In this document: positions 16,981 to 25,947 of the stretch, piece after piece | Numbering within the stretch: position 1 is the stretch's first letter | Layout: every line of letters begins with the position of its first letter | Source: Planctomycetota bacterium | GTDB lineage: Bacteria > Planctomycetota > PLA2 > JAEUHO01 | Assembly (NCBI GenBank): GCA_028281445.1 | Contig: JANQJW010000066.1 | Coordinates: 78,732-142,731, forward strand | Direction: 5' to 3' | DNA length: 64,000 nt | Translations under genes and position numbers: made by a program | Notes under the pieces: model-generated | Told to the model about the DNA's origin: nothing | What the model saw: only the letters and a program-made list of their open reading frames with translations | Database searches by the model: none

Positions 16981-19659
16981 GTGAGCGACTCGTCGAACAC
17001 ACCCGCGCGCACCTCGCCCTGGGAGCTGAACGTTGCGCCGCCGCCCGAGCAGTGGGACGACTGGGTCGAGCTCGACGGCGACGCCTGGCCCGAGCGCGTC
17101 GAGAAGCACTACCGCTGCGTGCCCACGATCTGCTTCAACTGCGAGTCGGCGTGCGGGCTGCTTGCCTACGTCGACAAGGAGACGGGTGCGATCCGCAAGT
17201 TCGAGGGCAACCCGGTGCATCCGGGTAGTCGCGGCCGCACTTGCGCCAAGGGCCCGGCGACGATCAATCAGGTCGAGGACACCGAGCGCATCCTGAAGCC
17301 CTTGAAGCGCTCGGGCCCGCGCGGCAGCGGGCAGTTCGAGGAGGTCACTTGGGAAGAGGCGCTCGCCGACATCGGGGGGCGCATCGCCAAGGCGCTCGAC
17401 GAGGACCGCCACGACGAGGTGATGTATCACGTCGGGCGCCCAGGCGAAGACCACTTCATCCCGCGCATGCTGCAGGCCTGGGGCGTCGACGGGCACAACA
17501 GCCACACGATGGTCTGCAGCTCGTCAGCGCGTACGGGCTTCGCCTTCTGGTGCGGCGCCGACCGTCCGTCGCCCGACTACGCGAACGCGAAGTTCATTCT
17601 GCTGATCTCCGCGCATCTCGAGACGGGTCACTACTTCAATCCGCACGCGCAGCGGATCATCGACGGCAAGAACGCAGGTGCACGCATCGGAGTGATCGAC
17701 ACGAGGCTGAGCAACACCTCGGCGCACGCCAACCACTGGGTCTCGACCTGGCCCGGCAGCGAGGCCGCGCTCCTCCTTGGCGTCGCGCACAACCTGCTCT
17801 CGACGAATCGCATCGATCGCGACTTCGTCGAGCGCCACACGAATTGGCAGGAGTACCTCGCGGCGCTGGATCCCGAAGGCCCTGGCACGTTCGAGCGCTT
17901 CCTCGAACATCTGACACAGCGCTACGCCGAGTACACACCGGCGTTCGTCGCGGAAGAGTGCCGCATCGCGCCGGAGGTGGTCGAAGCGCTCGCCGACGAC
18001 ATCGCGCGTGCAGGCAACCAGTTCGCAAGCCACCTGTGGCGCAGCGCCGCGGCCGGGCACCTGGGCGGCTGGCAGATCATGCGATCCTTGATGTTGTTGC
18101 ACGTACTCACCGGCAGCTTCGGACGTCCGGGCGGCGTGAACCCCAACATCTGGGACAAGTTCGTGCCCAAGCCGAGCGAGGCGCCGCCGGCCATCCCGCG
18201 TTGGAACGAGCTGATCTGGCCCAAGGAGTATCCGCTCGCGCACTACGAGATGAGCGCGCTGCTCCCGCATCTCCTCGACGACCAGAAGAAGCGCATCGAT
18301 GTCTACTTCACACGGGTCTACAACCCGGTCTGGACGAACCCGGACGGCTGCTCGTGGATCGCGATGCTCGAAGACGAGAGCAAGATCGGGTGCCACGTTG
18401 CGCTGACACCGATCTGGTCCGAGACCGCGCAGTGGGCCGACTACGTGCTGCCGATGGGACTCGGCCCCGAGCGCCACGACATCATGAGCCAGGAGACGCA
18501 CGCCGGCACGTGGATCGGCTTTCGCCAGCCCGTGCTGCGCGAGCACGCTCGCCTCGAAGGCAGGCCCGTCGAGCTGACGCGGGATGCCAACCCGGGCGAG
18601 GTGTGGGAGGAAGCGGAGTTCTGGATCGCGCTCGCGCACCGGATCGACCCCGATGGCTCGCGCGGAATTCGCAAGTACTACGAGTCGAAGGAGCGCCCGG
18701 GGGAACCCGTATCGGTCGATGAGTACTTCGGCGACATCTTCGAGAACTCCGTACCGGGCCTCCCCGAAGCCGCCGCGCAGGAAGGCACCGATCCGCTCGG
18801 CTACATGCGCAAGTATGGCGCGTTCGCGGTGCCCTACGGCGGCCAGGAACGCTACGAGAAGGACGGGTTCAAGACGCCGAGCAAGAAGCTGGAGGTCTAC
18901 TCCGGCACGCTGGCGGAGTGGGGCCATGCCGACGAGGCGGCGCCGGGCTACATCCGCTCGCAAGTTCACTGGCGCAACCTCGATGAAGCGAGCGGCGAGA
19001 TGTGCCTCTTGCCGACCTTCCGGCTGCCGACGCTGATCCACACCCGCTCGGGCAACGCCAAGTGGCTGCAGGAGATCTCTCATACGAATCCGCTGTGGAT
19101 GTCGCCTGCGGACGCGAAGCGCATCGGCGTGCAAGCGGGCCACCTCGTGCGCGTGAAGACGCAGATCGGCTACTTCGTGCCGCGTGTCTGGGTCACCGAG
19201 GGCATCCACCCGGGTGTCGTGGCGTGCTCGCATCACGTCGGACGCTGGCGCATGTTCCCGTCCATCGGCGGTCAGCGGCAGGCGTCGAGCCTCGTCGACC
19301 TGGAGCGCGGCGACGGAACGTTCTTCTTCCGACAGAAGGAAGGCGCAACATCGTTCGCGAGCAGCGATCCGGATAGCGAGCGCATCTGGTGGAAGGAGGT
19401 CGGCGTCAACCAGAACCTGACCTTCCCCGTCCAGCCCGACCCCGTCAGCGGCATGCACTGCTGGCATCAGCGCGTACACGTGGAGCCGGCCGCGTCCGGC
19501 GACCGCTTCGGAGACGTCTTCGTCGATCTGGCAAAGGCGCGCGCGGTCTACGAAGAGTGGCTGGCGCTGACGAAGCCCGCGGAGGGGCCGCTGCGCCGGC
19601 CGCTGTGGCTCAATCGGCCGCTCCACCCCACGGAAGAGGCGTATCAGCTGGGTAGTTGA
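16981..19659 (+). CDS. Molybdopterin (DMSO reductase family) catalytic subunit
   Basis: 892 residues starting at GTG 16981 with a GGAG site. Cys51, Cys54, Cys58 and Cys88 form the N-terminal [4Fe-4S] motif. Cys179 in SHTMVCSSSARTG is at the position of the molybdenum ligand, implying a Cys-ligated enzyme like polysulfide, thiosulfate or nitrate (Nap) types. There is no twin-arginine signal, so the catalytic subunit appears cytoplasmic, unlike PsrA/PhsA. It pairs with the fused FeS/NrfD protein as a quinone-linked complex. The substrate (sulfur oxyanion, polysulfide, arsenic compound or other) cannot be decided from sequence. It ends in a 16-base tail-to-tail overlap with the next gene. Confidence 0.88.
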   Translation: MSDSSNTPARTSPWELNVAPPPEQWDDWVELDGDAWPERVEKHYRCVPTICFNCESACGLLAYVDKETGAIRKFEGNPVHPGSRGRTCAKGPATINQVEDTERILKPLKRSGPRGSGQFEEVTWEEALADIGGRIAKALDEDRHDEVMYHVGRPGEDHFIPRMLQAWGVDGHNSHTMVCSSSARTGFAFWCGADRPSPDYANAKFILLISAHLETGHYFNPHAQRIIDGKNAGARIGVIDTRLSNTSAHANHWVSTWPGSEAALLLGVAHNLLSTNRIDRDFVERHTNWQEYLAALDPEGPGTFERFLEHLTQRYAEYTPAFVAEECRIAPEVVEALADDIARAGNQFASHLWRSAAAGHLGGWQIMRSLMLLHVLTGSFGRPGGVNPNIWDKFVPKPSEAPPAIPRWNELIWPKEYPLAHYEMSALLPHLLDDQKKRIDVYFTRVYNPVWTNPDGCSWIAMLEDESKIGCHVALTPIWSETAQWADYVLPMGLGPERHDIMSQETHAGTWIGFRQPVLREHARLEGRPVELTRDANPGEVWEEAEFWIALAHRIDPDGSRGIRKYYESKERPGEPVSVDEYFGDIFENSVPGLPEAAAQEGTDPLGYMRKYGAFAVPYGGQERYEKDGFKTPSKKLEVYSGTLAEWGHADEAAPGYIRSQVHWRNLDEASGEMCLLPTFRLPTLIHTRSGNAKWLQEISHTNPLWMSPADAKRIGVQAGHLVRVKTQIGYFVPRVWVTEGIHPGVVACSHHVGRWRMFPSIGGQRQASSLVDLERGDGTFFFRQKEGATSFASSDPDSERIWWKEVGVNQNLTFPVQPDPVSGMHCWHQRVHVEPAASGDRFGDVFVDLAKARAVYEEWLALTKPAEGPLRRPLWLNRPLHPTEEAYQLGS

Positions 19660-20906
19660 TGGCGCTTCACGACGACTACGGTGGCGTCGTCCTCCCACGC
19701 CAGATCGTTTCCGAAGCGCTGCGCCGCGTCGAAGATCGAGTCGACGATCTGTTCCGCCGTTCCATGGGAGGCAGTCCGCGCTGTTTCGCGCAAGCGGTGC
19801 ACGTCGAAGAGGTCGCCCGTCGCGTCCTGACGCTCGATGATGCCGTCGGTGTAGAGCACGAGCACCGCGCCGGGCTCGATCCGTGCGAAGCGGCGGCGAA
19901 AGCGCGCATCCGGCTGGGGCCCGAGCACGACGTTGCCCTGCTCGAGCTCCCGCGCGCCGCGTCCATACAAGAGCAGCGGCGCCGGGTGGCCGGCGTTCAC
20001 GTAGATCATGTGTCCGTCCGTGTCGAGCTCGCCGTAGAAGGTCGAGACGAACGAGTTGGCTGTGCCCGAGGCATGGACCACGCGATTGAGCTGTGCGAGC
20101 AGGTGCGTCACCTTGGTTTCGGGCCGCGCGCCCATGCGCAAGCCCACCGACACGTCGCGGGCGACGAGTGCGGCGCCGAGCCCGTGACCGCTCGCGTCGG
20201 CAATCGCGACGCCGAGCGTTGTCGGCTCGATCGGAAGGAAGTCGTAGAGGTCGCCGCCCACGTCCTCGGCCGGTATCGAGCGCGCGGCGATGTCGTAGCC
20301 GCGGAGTGAGGGCGATGCCTTCGGGAGCAGCCCACGCTGGATCTCCGCCGCCTCACGGATGGAGTCGCCCCACCGGTTCTGCAGGATGCGGGCGGACAAC
20401 ACGGAGCGCAGCGTGCGCAGCACGAAGTCCACCGCGGCGGGCTCCGATGCATGCGCGAAGGAGATGAGGACGACGTGCCGGAACCTCGGCTCGGCGATCC
20501 ACAACGCAGCCGCCGGGCGTCGTCCCGTCACGCCGAGGCCACCGGGTGCGAGCGCAGCATCCTGCTCGCGCGTGTTCACGACGCCTCGCTCCATGATCGC
20601 GCGCATCTCCGGGCGCGCGCCATCGAGTGTCTCCGGCGGCGACTGGTCGCGCTCACCGACGTGTTCGACAAGATGGAAGCGGTTGCGGTGTGCGCTGTAG
20701 AGCCAGATGCCGTGCAGCCCCAGGTCGTCGCGAAACGCGCCGAAGAACTCACGCAGACACCACGCGAGGAGCCGGCGTCCACCGTGTCGGTCGTCGACCG
20801 CCTCGAAGACGCGCTCTAGCAGGCGGTAGAGCGTCTTCGGCTGGCGCAGCAGGACGGCATCACCGCTCTCGCGCTGGATGGGAGGCTCCGCGCCCGGTCG
20901 TCGCAT
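19644..20906 (-). CDS. SpoIIE/RsbU-type PP2C phosphatase with N-terminal sensor region
   Basis: 420 residues. The C-terminal ~230 residues form a PP2C SpoIIE domain: AAEIQRGLLPKASP, DVGGDLYDF and IADASGHGLGAALVAR with metal-binding aspartates, FVSTFYGELD, NAGHPAPLLL, LVLYTDGIIE and WEDDATVVVVK. The N-terminal ~190 residues resemble a GAF-like sensory region. Such proteins dephosphorylate anti-sigma-factor antagonists in partner-switching control of general stress sigma factors. No antagonist or anti-sigma kinase gene is adjacent, so its partners are elsewhere. It converges on the molybdoenzyme gene. Confidence 0.9.
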   Translation of the reverse strand: MRRPGAEPPIQRESGDAVLLRQPKTLYRLLERVFEAVDDRHGGRRLLAWCLREFFGAFRDDLGLHGIWLYSAHRNRFHLVEHVGERDQSPPETLDGARPEMRAIMERGVVNTREQDAALAPGGLGVTGRRPAAALWIAEPRFRHVVLISFAHASEPAAVDFVLRTLRSVLSARILQNRWGDSIREAAEIQRGLLPKASPSLRGYDIAARSIPAEDVGGDLYDFLPIEPTTLGVAIADASGHGLGAALVARDVSVGLRMGARPETKVTHLLAQLNRVVHASGTANSFVSTFYGELDTDGHMIYVNAGHPAPLLLYGRGARELEQGNVVLGPQPDARFRRRFARIEPGAVLVLYTDGIIERQDATGDLFDVHRLRETARTASHGTAEQIVDSIFDAAQRFGNDLAWEDDATVVVVKRHQLPS

Positions 20907-21261
20907 GGCCTACTCCTGAAAAGGGGCCCCCGCCGGCCGGGTGGGCTCGGCGGGGGCGAGGCAGCGTTGCAAAGGGAAGGGCAACATCCAGAAGACGTCG
21001 GGGGCGTCTCCTCGCGCGGCATTGAAGCGGTGCCCCGTGAAGCCGTGGTGAACCGGCGGTGAATTCCCCAGGGGCGTCCCGAGTTTCGGCGAGGTGACGC
21101 CCGGGCTGTGTGTCTCGCGCGATACGTGCCTCGCAGACGCCGAGTAATGGAGGGACGGGATCGTCCCGGGACCACGGTCCGTCGTGGCACAGCGCTTGTT
21201 GGATGGCGTGGCGAGCACCACGGACGCCAGCACCACAACCTCACGCCTGGAGTCTCGAACG
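20907..21261. other. Divergent intergenic region
   Basis: 355 bases between the divergently transcribed phosphatase and HEAT genes. It contains a GGGACG/CGTCCC inverted repeat near 21153-21168 and a sigma-54-like site at 21185-21200. The open frame running into the HEAT gene here lacks a start with a ribosome site and is not read as coding. Confidence 0.5.
21185..21200 (+). promoter_or_regulatory. Possible sigma-54 promoter
   Basis: TGGCAC (21185-21190), five bases, then TTGTT (21196-21200) matches the -24/-12 arrangement, with T in place of the preferred C of the -12 GC. It lies 62 bases before the start of the secreted HEAT-repeat protein. Weaker than the site at 61412. Confidence 0.3.
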
Positions 21262-23379
21262 ATGCGCCATCGGACCCTCTCGACGCTCACCCTATTGCTT
21301 TGCACGTTGCTCTGGCTCGTTCCCGACGCGCACGCGCGCGGCGGCCGCGCGCCTGCTGCGCCCGGCGCCCCGGGCAAGCCGGTCTCCGACCGGGAGCCCG
21401 GCCCCGTGACCACGCCGCCGCAGGGCGGTGGTGGGGGGAACCCGCTTCCTCCGGGCCATGACCCGAATTGCGGCGCGCCGTTGCCCGGCGAGCCGGCGGA
21501 TCCGGATCGCAACAACCCCGACCCCCCGCTGCGCGGATCGCAGGGCGGCGGCGGATCCCCGGGCGGTAGCAGCGGCGCCGGGACGGGCAGCCGCCGCGGC
21601 GTGCGCGCGGCGCCCAAGCGCCCGGGTCTCGCGGATTGGAGCTACTGGTACGACGCCAACCGCGAGGAGTTCGAAGACCTCCGCCGCGCGGCGCTGCTGA
21701 CCGAGTCCAACCCGCTCTTCGCACTCGGGGGGGTCGGTGGGGATCGCGTCGGGCGCGTGAGCCGTCGGTTGGACGACCCGTCCGTCCACGCGTTGCGCAC
21801 TGCCGTCGCGGGCGTGCTGGCCGACGACAGCAAGCACTGGGTCTACACCGAAGGTGCCGCCTACGTGGCGCTGGGCAAGATCGCGACGGACGCCGCCGAG
21901 GTCGAGCGCATCATCAAGGCACTCGCCAAGGAGACCGGAGCGACGCGCTTCGTACGCGAGTCCGCTGCGCTCGGACTCGGCCAGCTGCGTCGCACGGAGA
22001 CGCGTCGGCATCTTGCAGGCACCACGCTCGACAGGGCGCGCGCCGCGCTCGAGGCTGCGCTCCGTGATGACACCGCCGCGCCGCGTACGCGCGCTTTCGC
22101 CGCAGTATCACTCGGACTGCTCAGCGATCAGCCCTCCAGCGACGCGACGGTCGGCCGCAACACGGCCGCGGTACTGGCGCGGCTGTGGACTACGACCGAC
22201 CTGCCGGACGACGTACAGGTCGGGATCCTGGTCGCGCTGGGCCTGCATCGGCCCGAGGACATCGGCAGTCTCGCTCGCCTCTCACTCAAGAGCTGCATGC
22301 TGCGCGGCACGTTGGGCTCGCGCGCTTGCTCCGCCCTGATCCGCGCACATGCGGCATTGGCGCTCGCGCGCATTGGCAGTGAGAGCGACGCACCGGCGTT
22401 CGTCGCGTTGCTCGAGGCGAAGCGCGATCGCACGCCGGTGCTCGCGCAGGCCGGCGCGATCGCGGCGGGCGTCTACGGCAGCCGCTTCGCCTCGATGCGT
22501 CCGTCGATTGCCAAGGCACTCTTCGACGCGAAGTCGCGGGTCAAGGACCCCGGCGGCCGCGCCATGGCCGTCATGGCAGTCGGCCGCTTGATGGCGGCGG
22601 ACGTTGCCGACGGCTCCGACACGCTGCTGCGTTCGTCGAAGGCCGCGTCCGCGCTGCTGGCAGGTACGCGCGACGGCAACCCCGATGAGCGCTCGTTCGC
22701 CGCCCTGGCCCTCGGCCTGGCCGTGCGCAGCGTCGACGAGCAAGTGGAGAGTGACAAGCAGCAGGACCTGCGCGTGGAGGCGATCGAGACGCTGCGGAAG
22801 GGCTTCGCGGACAAGAGCCTGCACGGCCACGCCCGCGCGGCCTTCGCCACCGCGCTCGGACTCGCCCGCGACGATCTCAGCCGCGACGTCTTGTTGAAGG
22901 CGCTCGCCGACGATGGCAACGATCCCGAGCTGCGCGCGCACAGCGCGCTGGCGCTCGGGTTGATCGGGCGCGCCCGTGCCGATGTCATCCGTGCGGTTGC
23001 CGAAGCGATGAAGGACGCGCGTAGCGACAACCTGCGCACACGTGCCACGACGGCGCTTGGACTTCTCGGCGGCGGCAAGAAGGAGGACCGCGAGCGCACG
23101 ATCGACATCCTGATCGAGCAGCTGCGCGCGACGCGCAACCAGTACGTCAAGGGACAGATCGCGATCACGCTCGCCCGCATCGGCGATGCGCGCGCGGTCA
23201 AGCCGCTCGTTGCGATGCTGGAGACGAGTGCGGAGCCGCACCTCAACCGCTCGTTGGCGTGTGCGGCGCTGGGCCTGCTCGGCGACGAGGAGCGCACGCC
23301 CGTGCTCAGCGAAGCGCGTCGCGACAGTCATTACATGAGTGGATCAGGCGTGGTGTTCGATCTGCTCGACGTCTTGTGA
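21262..23379 (+). CDS. Secreted HEAT-repeat protein
   Basis: 705 residues from the ATG at 21262, chosen because it yields a clean signal peptide (MRHRTLSTLTLLLCTLLWLV, cleavage after AHA). A Gly/Pro-rich linker (about residues 30-115) follows, then roughly twelve or more HEAT-like helical repeats. These carry recurring motifs such as ALGLGQLR, FAALALGLA, HSALALGLIG and LACAALGLLGD. HEAT solenoids are protein-binding scaffolds; no catalytic motif is visible. Large exported HEAT proteins are typical of planctomycetes, and three more occur in or near this window's 50-56 kb region. The 3' end abuts a palindromic repeat element. Confidence 0.85.
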   Translation: MRHRTLSTLTLLLCTLLWLVPDAHARGGRAPAAPGAPGKPVSDREPGPVTTPPQGGGGGNPLPPGHDPNCGAPLPGEPADPDRNNPDPPLRGSQGGGGSPGGSSGAGTGSRRGVRAAPKRPGLADWSYWYDANREEFEDLRRAALLTESNPLFALGGVGGDRVGRVSRRLDDPSVHALRTAVAGVLADDSKHWVYTEGAAYVALGKIATDAAEVERIIKALAKETGATRFVRESAALGLGQLRRTETRRHLAGTTLDRARAALEAALRDDTAAPRTRAFAAVSLGLLSDQPSSDATVGRNTAAVLARLWTTTDLPDDVQVGILVALGLHRPEDIGSLARLSLKSCMLRGTLGSRACSALIRAHAALALARIGSESDAPAFVALLEAKRDRTPVLAQAGAIAAGVYGSRFASMRPSIAKALFDAKSRVKDPGGRAMAVMAVGRLMAADVADGSDTLLRSSKAASALLAGTRDGNPDERSFAALALGLAVRSVDEQVESDKQQDLRVEAIETLRKGFADKSLHGHARAAFATALGLARDDLSRDVLLKALADDGNDPELRAHSALALGLIGRARADVIRAVAEAMKDARSDNLRTRATTALGLLGGGKKEDRERTIDILIEQLRATRNQYVKGQIAITLARIGDARAVKPLVAMLETSAEPHLNRSLACAALGLLGDEERTPVLSEARRDSHYMSGSGVVFDLLDVL

Positions 23380-23385
23380 TCCGAA

Positions 23386-23465
23386 GGGAGGGCACAAGGC
23401 CCTCCCCTACATGACTCTCTGTGTGCCCATGCAAGGACATGTAGGGACGGGCCTTGTGCCCGTCC
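23386..23465. repeat. REP-like inverted pair, family B copy 1
   Basis: Two units face outward from a 24-base centre. The right unit (23438-23465) reads CATGTAGG followed by GACGGGCCTTGTGCCCGTCC; the left (23386-23413) is its reverse complement with three mismatches. Each unit is GTAG plus a short hairpin (GGACGGGC/GCCCGTCC), the layout of REP sequences, and the pair forms a BIME-like palindrome. It fills the gap between two convergent genes: seven bases after one stop and two before the other. Confidence 0.85.
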
Positions 23466-23467
23466 GC

Positions 23468-25261
23468 CTACTTCCCCTGCTGCGCGCTCCGGCAGGTCGC
23501 GCACCAATCGGGCGAGATGTCGAGACCGCTCACGTCGATTTCGACCGGCAGACGCGGCTTCGGGCTGCCCTGCGGCGCCAGCGCCGGTGCGAGGAACGGG
23601 TGCGCCCAGACGACGAGGCCTTGGCCGTGGGTGATGTTGGTGCCGCCCACCGCCTGCCAGTGCATGAGGTAGCCGCCGCCCGCGCCGGTGCACGAGGGGC
23701 AGTTGTCCGTGTCGTCGATCTGATCGTGCGAGCCGTTCTGCTCCTGCGTGTGTGCGAGGCCGAGCAGGTGGCCGAGCTCGTGCGCGGCGACGAGGCCGAT
23801 GAACGTCTGCGAGCCGTTGTACTCGCTCATCACGCCCGAGAACTGCGTGCCGTTGCGCTTCGGGCCGCCGAGCGTCGCCGCGACGCCGAGGATGCCGCCG
23901 GCGATGTCGGGTAGCGCCGCCTTGACGAAGAACAGATTGAGGCGGACGTCCGTCGCCGCGGCGCTCAGCTGCAGCAGCCCGGCGAACTCCGACTGCGTGA
24001 CGCTGTCGTAGGTGGGGTTATTGACGTCGTAGTAGGTGATGTCGCCGATGATCACGTTGCGCTGGGCGAGGATGTTCGCCATTGCGGTGAGGATGCCCTG
24101 CAGCGTCGTGTTTTCGGTCGCGGTGGCCGCCGAGACGCCGAGCTCGTTCTGCATCTGCTGGCACAGCCAGACATTGAGGTCCAACGTGCCGCGCTCCTGC
24201 GTGTCCGGTGCGGGCCGGCGCTCGATGATGATCTTCACATCCACCGTGGCGCCGCTTCCGGCCCAACGCAGCAGCTTCAGTTTGTACGTACCGCCGCCGG
24301 CGACAAGCTGCAGGTTCGTCCGGTCCGTGTTGGGAATTTGCGCCGTGAAGATCTCGGTCTGCGGACGCCACAGGTAGGCGCCTGTGAGATTCTCGTTCTC
24401 GTATACGCGCGCCGGTGCGCCGGGCCCTTCCAGCAACCGCAAGCCCACCGTCGTCGCCGAGTTGGCTGTCGCTTCGATCATGAAGCCGATCGCGTCCGCA
24501 GGGACGTCGAAGGTCAGCTCCGGCGTGTCGCCGTTCCCGTCGAACGTTTGCGTGCCGAGGTCGAGCACCTCCTCGCCGCCGGTCGTCGCCTGCACCGCCA
24601 CGGTGCGGTCTGCCGGCGTGCCGTTCGTCGTCAGGGTCAGGTCGCCTGACGGTGCCCCCGGATCGGTCGCCGTGTAGCGAACCGTCAGGTCGCGGGCCTG
24701 GCCCGGCTGCACGAAGAACGGGAGTGCCTCGATCAGCGTGTAGTCCGCTGTCGGGAAGGCTGCCGCGCTGACCTGCACCGTGCTCGCCGTGCTCGCGTTG
24801 GTCACAGTGACGGTCATGTCCCTCGTCGTCCCCGGCAGGACGTCGCCGAAGTCCAAGGACGGTGTCGTCGTGAGGTCGACGACCTCGGCCTCCGCTGTCA
24901 CCTGCGTGGTCGTGTCGGTTACGTTGCCGCCGGCGTCGAAGATCTTCGCCATGACGGTCTCGGCGATGGGGCCCGCGCCGAACGGCATGACCGTCACCGT
25001 GAAGCCGGCTTCTTCGCCGGGCTGTACGGTGCGCGGCAGGATGCCGGTCAGCACGGAGGCGACACCGCTGGCGGTGATTTCGCTGACCGCCATCGTGTCG
25101 CCCGAGTTGTTCTTCACCGTGAACTGGAACTGCGTCGGATCGGTCGACGAGATCAGGCCGAGGTCGACGGCTTCGGGCACCTCCGGCAACGCAGGCGCGG
25201 TGGAGGCACCGCCACACGAGGCGAGGAGCAGGGCGAGAGCGGTACTCAGGAGACGCTTCAT
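23468..25261 (-). CDS. Secreted metzincin-type zinc protease, lipoprotein
   Basis: 597 residues. The ATG at 25261 gives a lipoprotein signal (MKRLLSTALALLLASC, lipobox LASC). Residues ~30-220 look like two immunoglobulin-like domains of the kind found in bacterial surface proteins (FTVKNNSGDTMAVSEI, VTVTNAST). A middle region resembles a pre-peptidase beta domain. The C-terminal catalytic domain has HELGHLLGLAH, the extended HExxHxxGxxH zinc site of metzincins, and GGYLMHWQAVGG supplies the expected Met-turn. It probably acts at the cell surface as a protease. Substrate unknown. It converges on the HEAT gene with a repeat element between them. Confidence 0.88.
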   Translation of the reverse strand: MKRLLSTALALLLASCGGASTAPALPEVPEAVDLGLISSTDPTQFQFTVKNNSGDTMAVSEITASGVASVLTGILPRTVQPGEEAGFTVTVMPFGAGPIAETVMAKIFDAGGNVTDTTTQVTAEAEVVDLTTTPSLDFGDVLPGTTRDMTVTVTNASTASTVQVSAAAFPTADYTLIEALPFFVQPGQARDLTVRYTATDPGAPSGDLTLTTNGTPADRTVAVQATTGGEEVLDLGTQTFDGNGDTPELTFDVPADAIGFMIEATANSATTVGLRLLEGPGAPARVYENENLTGAYLWRPQTEIFTAQIPNTDRTNLQLVAGGGTYKLKLLRWAGSGATVDVKIIIERRPAPDTQERGTLDLNVWLCQQMQNELGVSAATATENTTLQGILTAMANILAQRNVIIGDITYYDVNNPTYDSVTQSEFAGLLQLSAAATDVRLNLFFVKAALPDIAGGILGVAATLGGPKRNGTQFSGVMSEYNGSQTFIGLVAAHELGHLLGLAHTQEQNGSHDQIDDTDNCPSCTGAGGGYLMHWQAVGGTNITHGQGLVVWAHPFLAPALAPQGSPKPRLPVEIDVSGLDISPDWCATCRSAQQGK

Positions 25262-25365
25262 CGAAGGGCGGTCCTCGGGCGCGAGATCTCCCAGGTCCGG
25301 TGCCACGCCGTATTCTGCCCGAAACCGCGGGACGCGCCAGTCGCCAGGTCCCACGTGGCCCGCTG

Positions 25366-25716
25366 TTAGGTCTCTCCGAGGCCGCCTGTGTAGTCGTGGG
25401 TGATCTCCTCGCCCTTCTTGATGGGGCGTAGGGACCAGAGCTGGTCGCCGAAGAAGGCCGCATTGGGCGAATCGGCGTGGTTGACGAAGCGGGCCTCGTT
25501 CTTGACCTCGTAAGCCTGCCAGCCCTTCTTCTGCTTCTCCCAGATGACGTGCATGCCGTCGTGATCGACCCTCTGGTGCTCGACTTCGATGATCACGGTC
25601 TCGGCCGGGATCTTGCGCGCCGCGAACAGGCCGCGCCCGTGGATCTTGCTCTTGGCGACGTAGACAGCGTCGCTCTTCTTGCGGTTCTTCTTCTTGGATT
25701 TGCTCTTCGAAGGCAT
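25366..25716 (-). CDS. Small SET-domain protein
   Basis: 116 residues from an ATG with a good GGAG site; the long frame upstream is not coding because it runs through a tRNA gene. A Lys/Ser-rich N-terminal tail (SKSKSKKKNRKK) precedes a compact SET domain. Visible SET elements are KIHGRGLFAARKIPAE, ARFVNHADSPNAAF with the conserved NHxxxPN, and EEITHDYTGG with the catalytic-region Tyr. SET proteins methylate protein lysines using S-adenosylmethionine. Bacterial members are usually small like this one; the target is unknown. Its basic tail suggests a nucleic-acid-associated substrate (inference). Confidence 0.87.
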   Translation of the reverse strand: MPSKSKSKKKNRKKSDAVYVAKSKIHGRGLFAARKIPAETVIIEVEHQRVDHDGMHVIWEKQKKGWQAYEVKNEARFVNHADSPNAAFFGDQLWSLRPIKKGEEITHDYTGGLGET

Positions 25717-25751
25717 GGCGCTCCGGGCGGTGGGTGAAAAGGACGGGCGCG

Positions 25752-25794
25752 CAAAAACAACCGCACCCCGCTGGCGTAAACCAACGGGGTGCGG
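25752..25794 (-). terminator. Intrinsic terminator of tRNA-Gly
   Basis: CCGCACCCCG (25761-25770) and CGGGGTGCGG (25785-25794) form a perfect 10-bp stem, with an inner TGG/CCA extension. Read on the minus strand it is followed by TTGTTTTTG. It starts six bases past the tRNA 3' end. Confidence 0.88.
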
Positions 25795-25799
25795 GCATA

Positions 25800-25874
25800 T
25801 GGAGCGGCCGATCGGATTTGAACCGACGACAGCGACCTTGGCAAGGTCGTGCTCTACCCCTGAGCTACGGCCGC
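25800..25874 (-). tRNA. tRNA-Gly (anticodon GCC)
   Basis: Reading the minus strand, the acceptor arm GCGGCCG pairs with CGGCCGC, followed by discriminator T and an encoded CCA. The D arm contains GCTCAGGGGTAGAGC. The anticodon arm is CGACC-TTGCCAA-GGTCG, giving anticodon GCC. The T arm contains GGTTCAAATCC. All four arms are present and uninterrupted. Confidence 0.96.
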
Positions 25875-25886
25875 ATATGTGCCCGA

Positions 25887-25914
25887 ACGATACGTCTGGG
25901 CGAGACCTCGTCAA
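25887..25914 (-). promoter_or_regulatory. Housekeeping (sigma-70 type) promoter of tRNA-Gly
   Basis: On the minus strand, TTGACG (25914-25909) and TATCGT (25892-25887) are separated by 16 bases. The -10 box ends 12 bases before the tRNA 5' end, giving a start a few bases upstream of the mature RNA. Confidence 0.75.
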
Positions 25915-25947
25915 GGGCGAACCCGGGCGCATAGCATCCTTCCGCCC

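Noticed and set aside
17524..19698. 724-residue minus-strand frame
   Set aside because: Antisense to the molybdoenzyme, which has all expected cofactor motifs.
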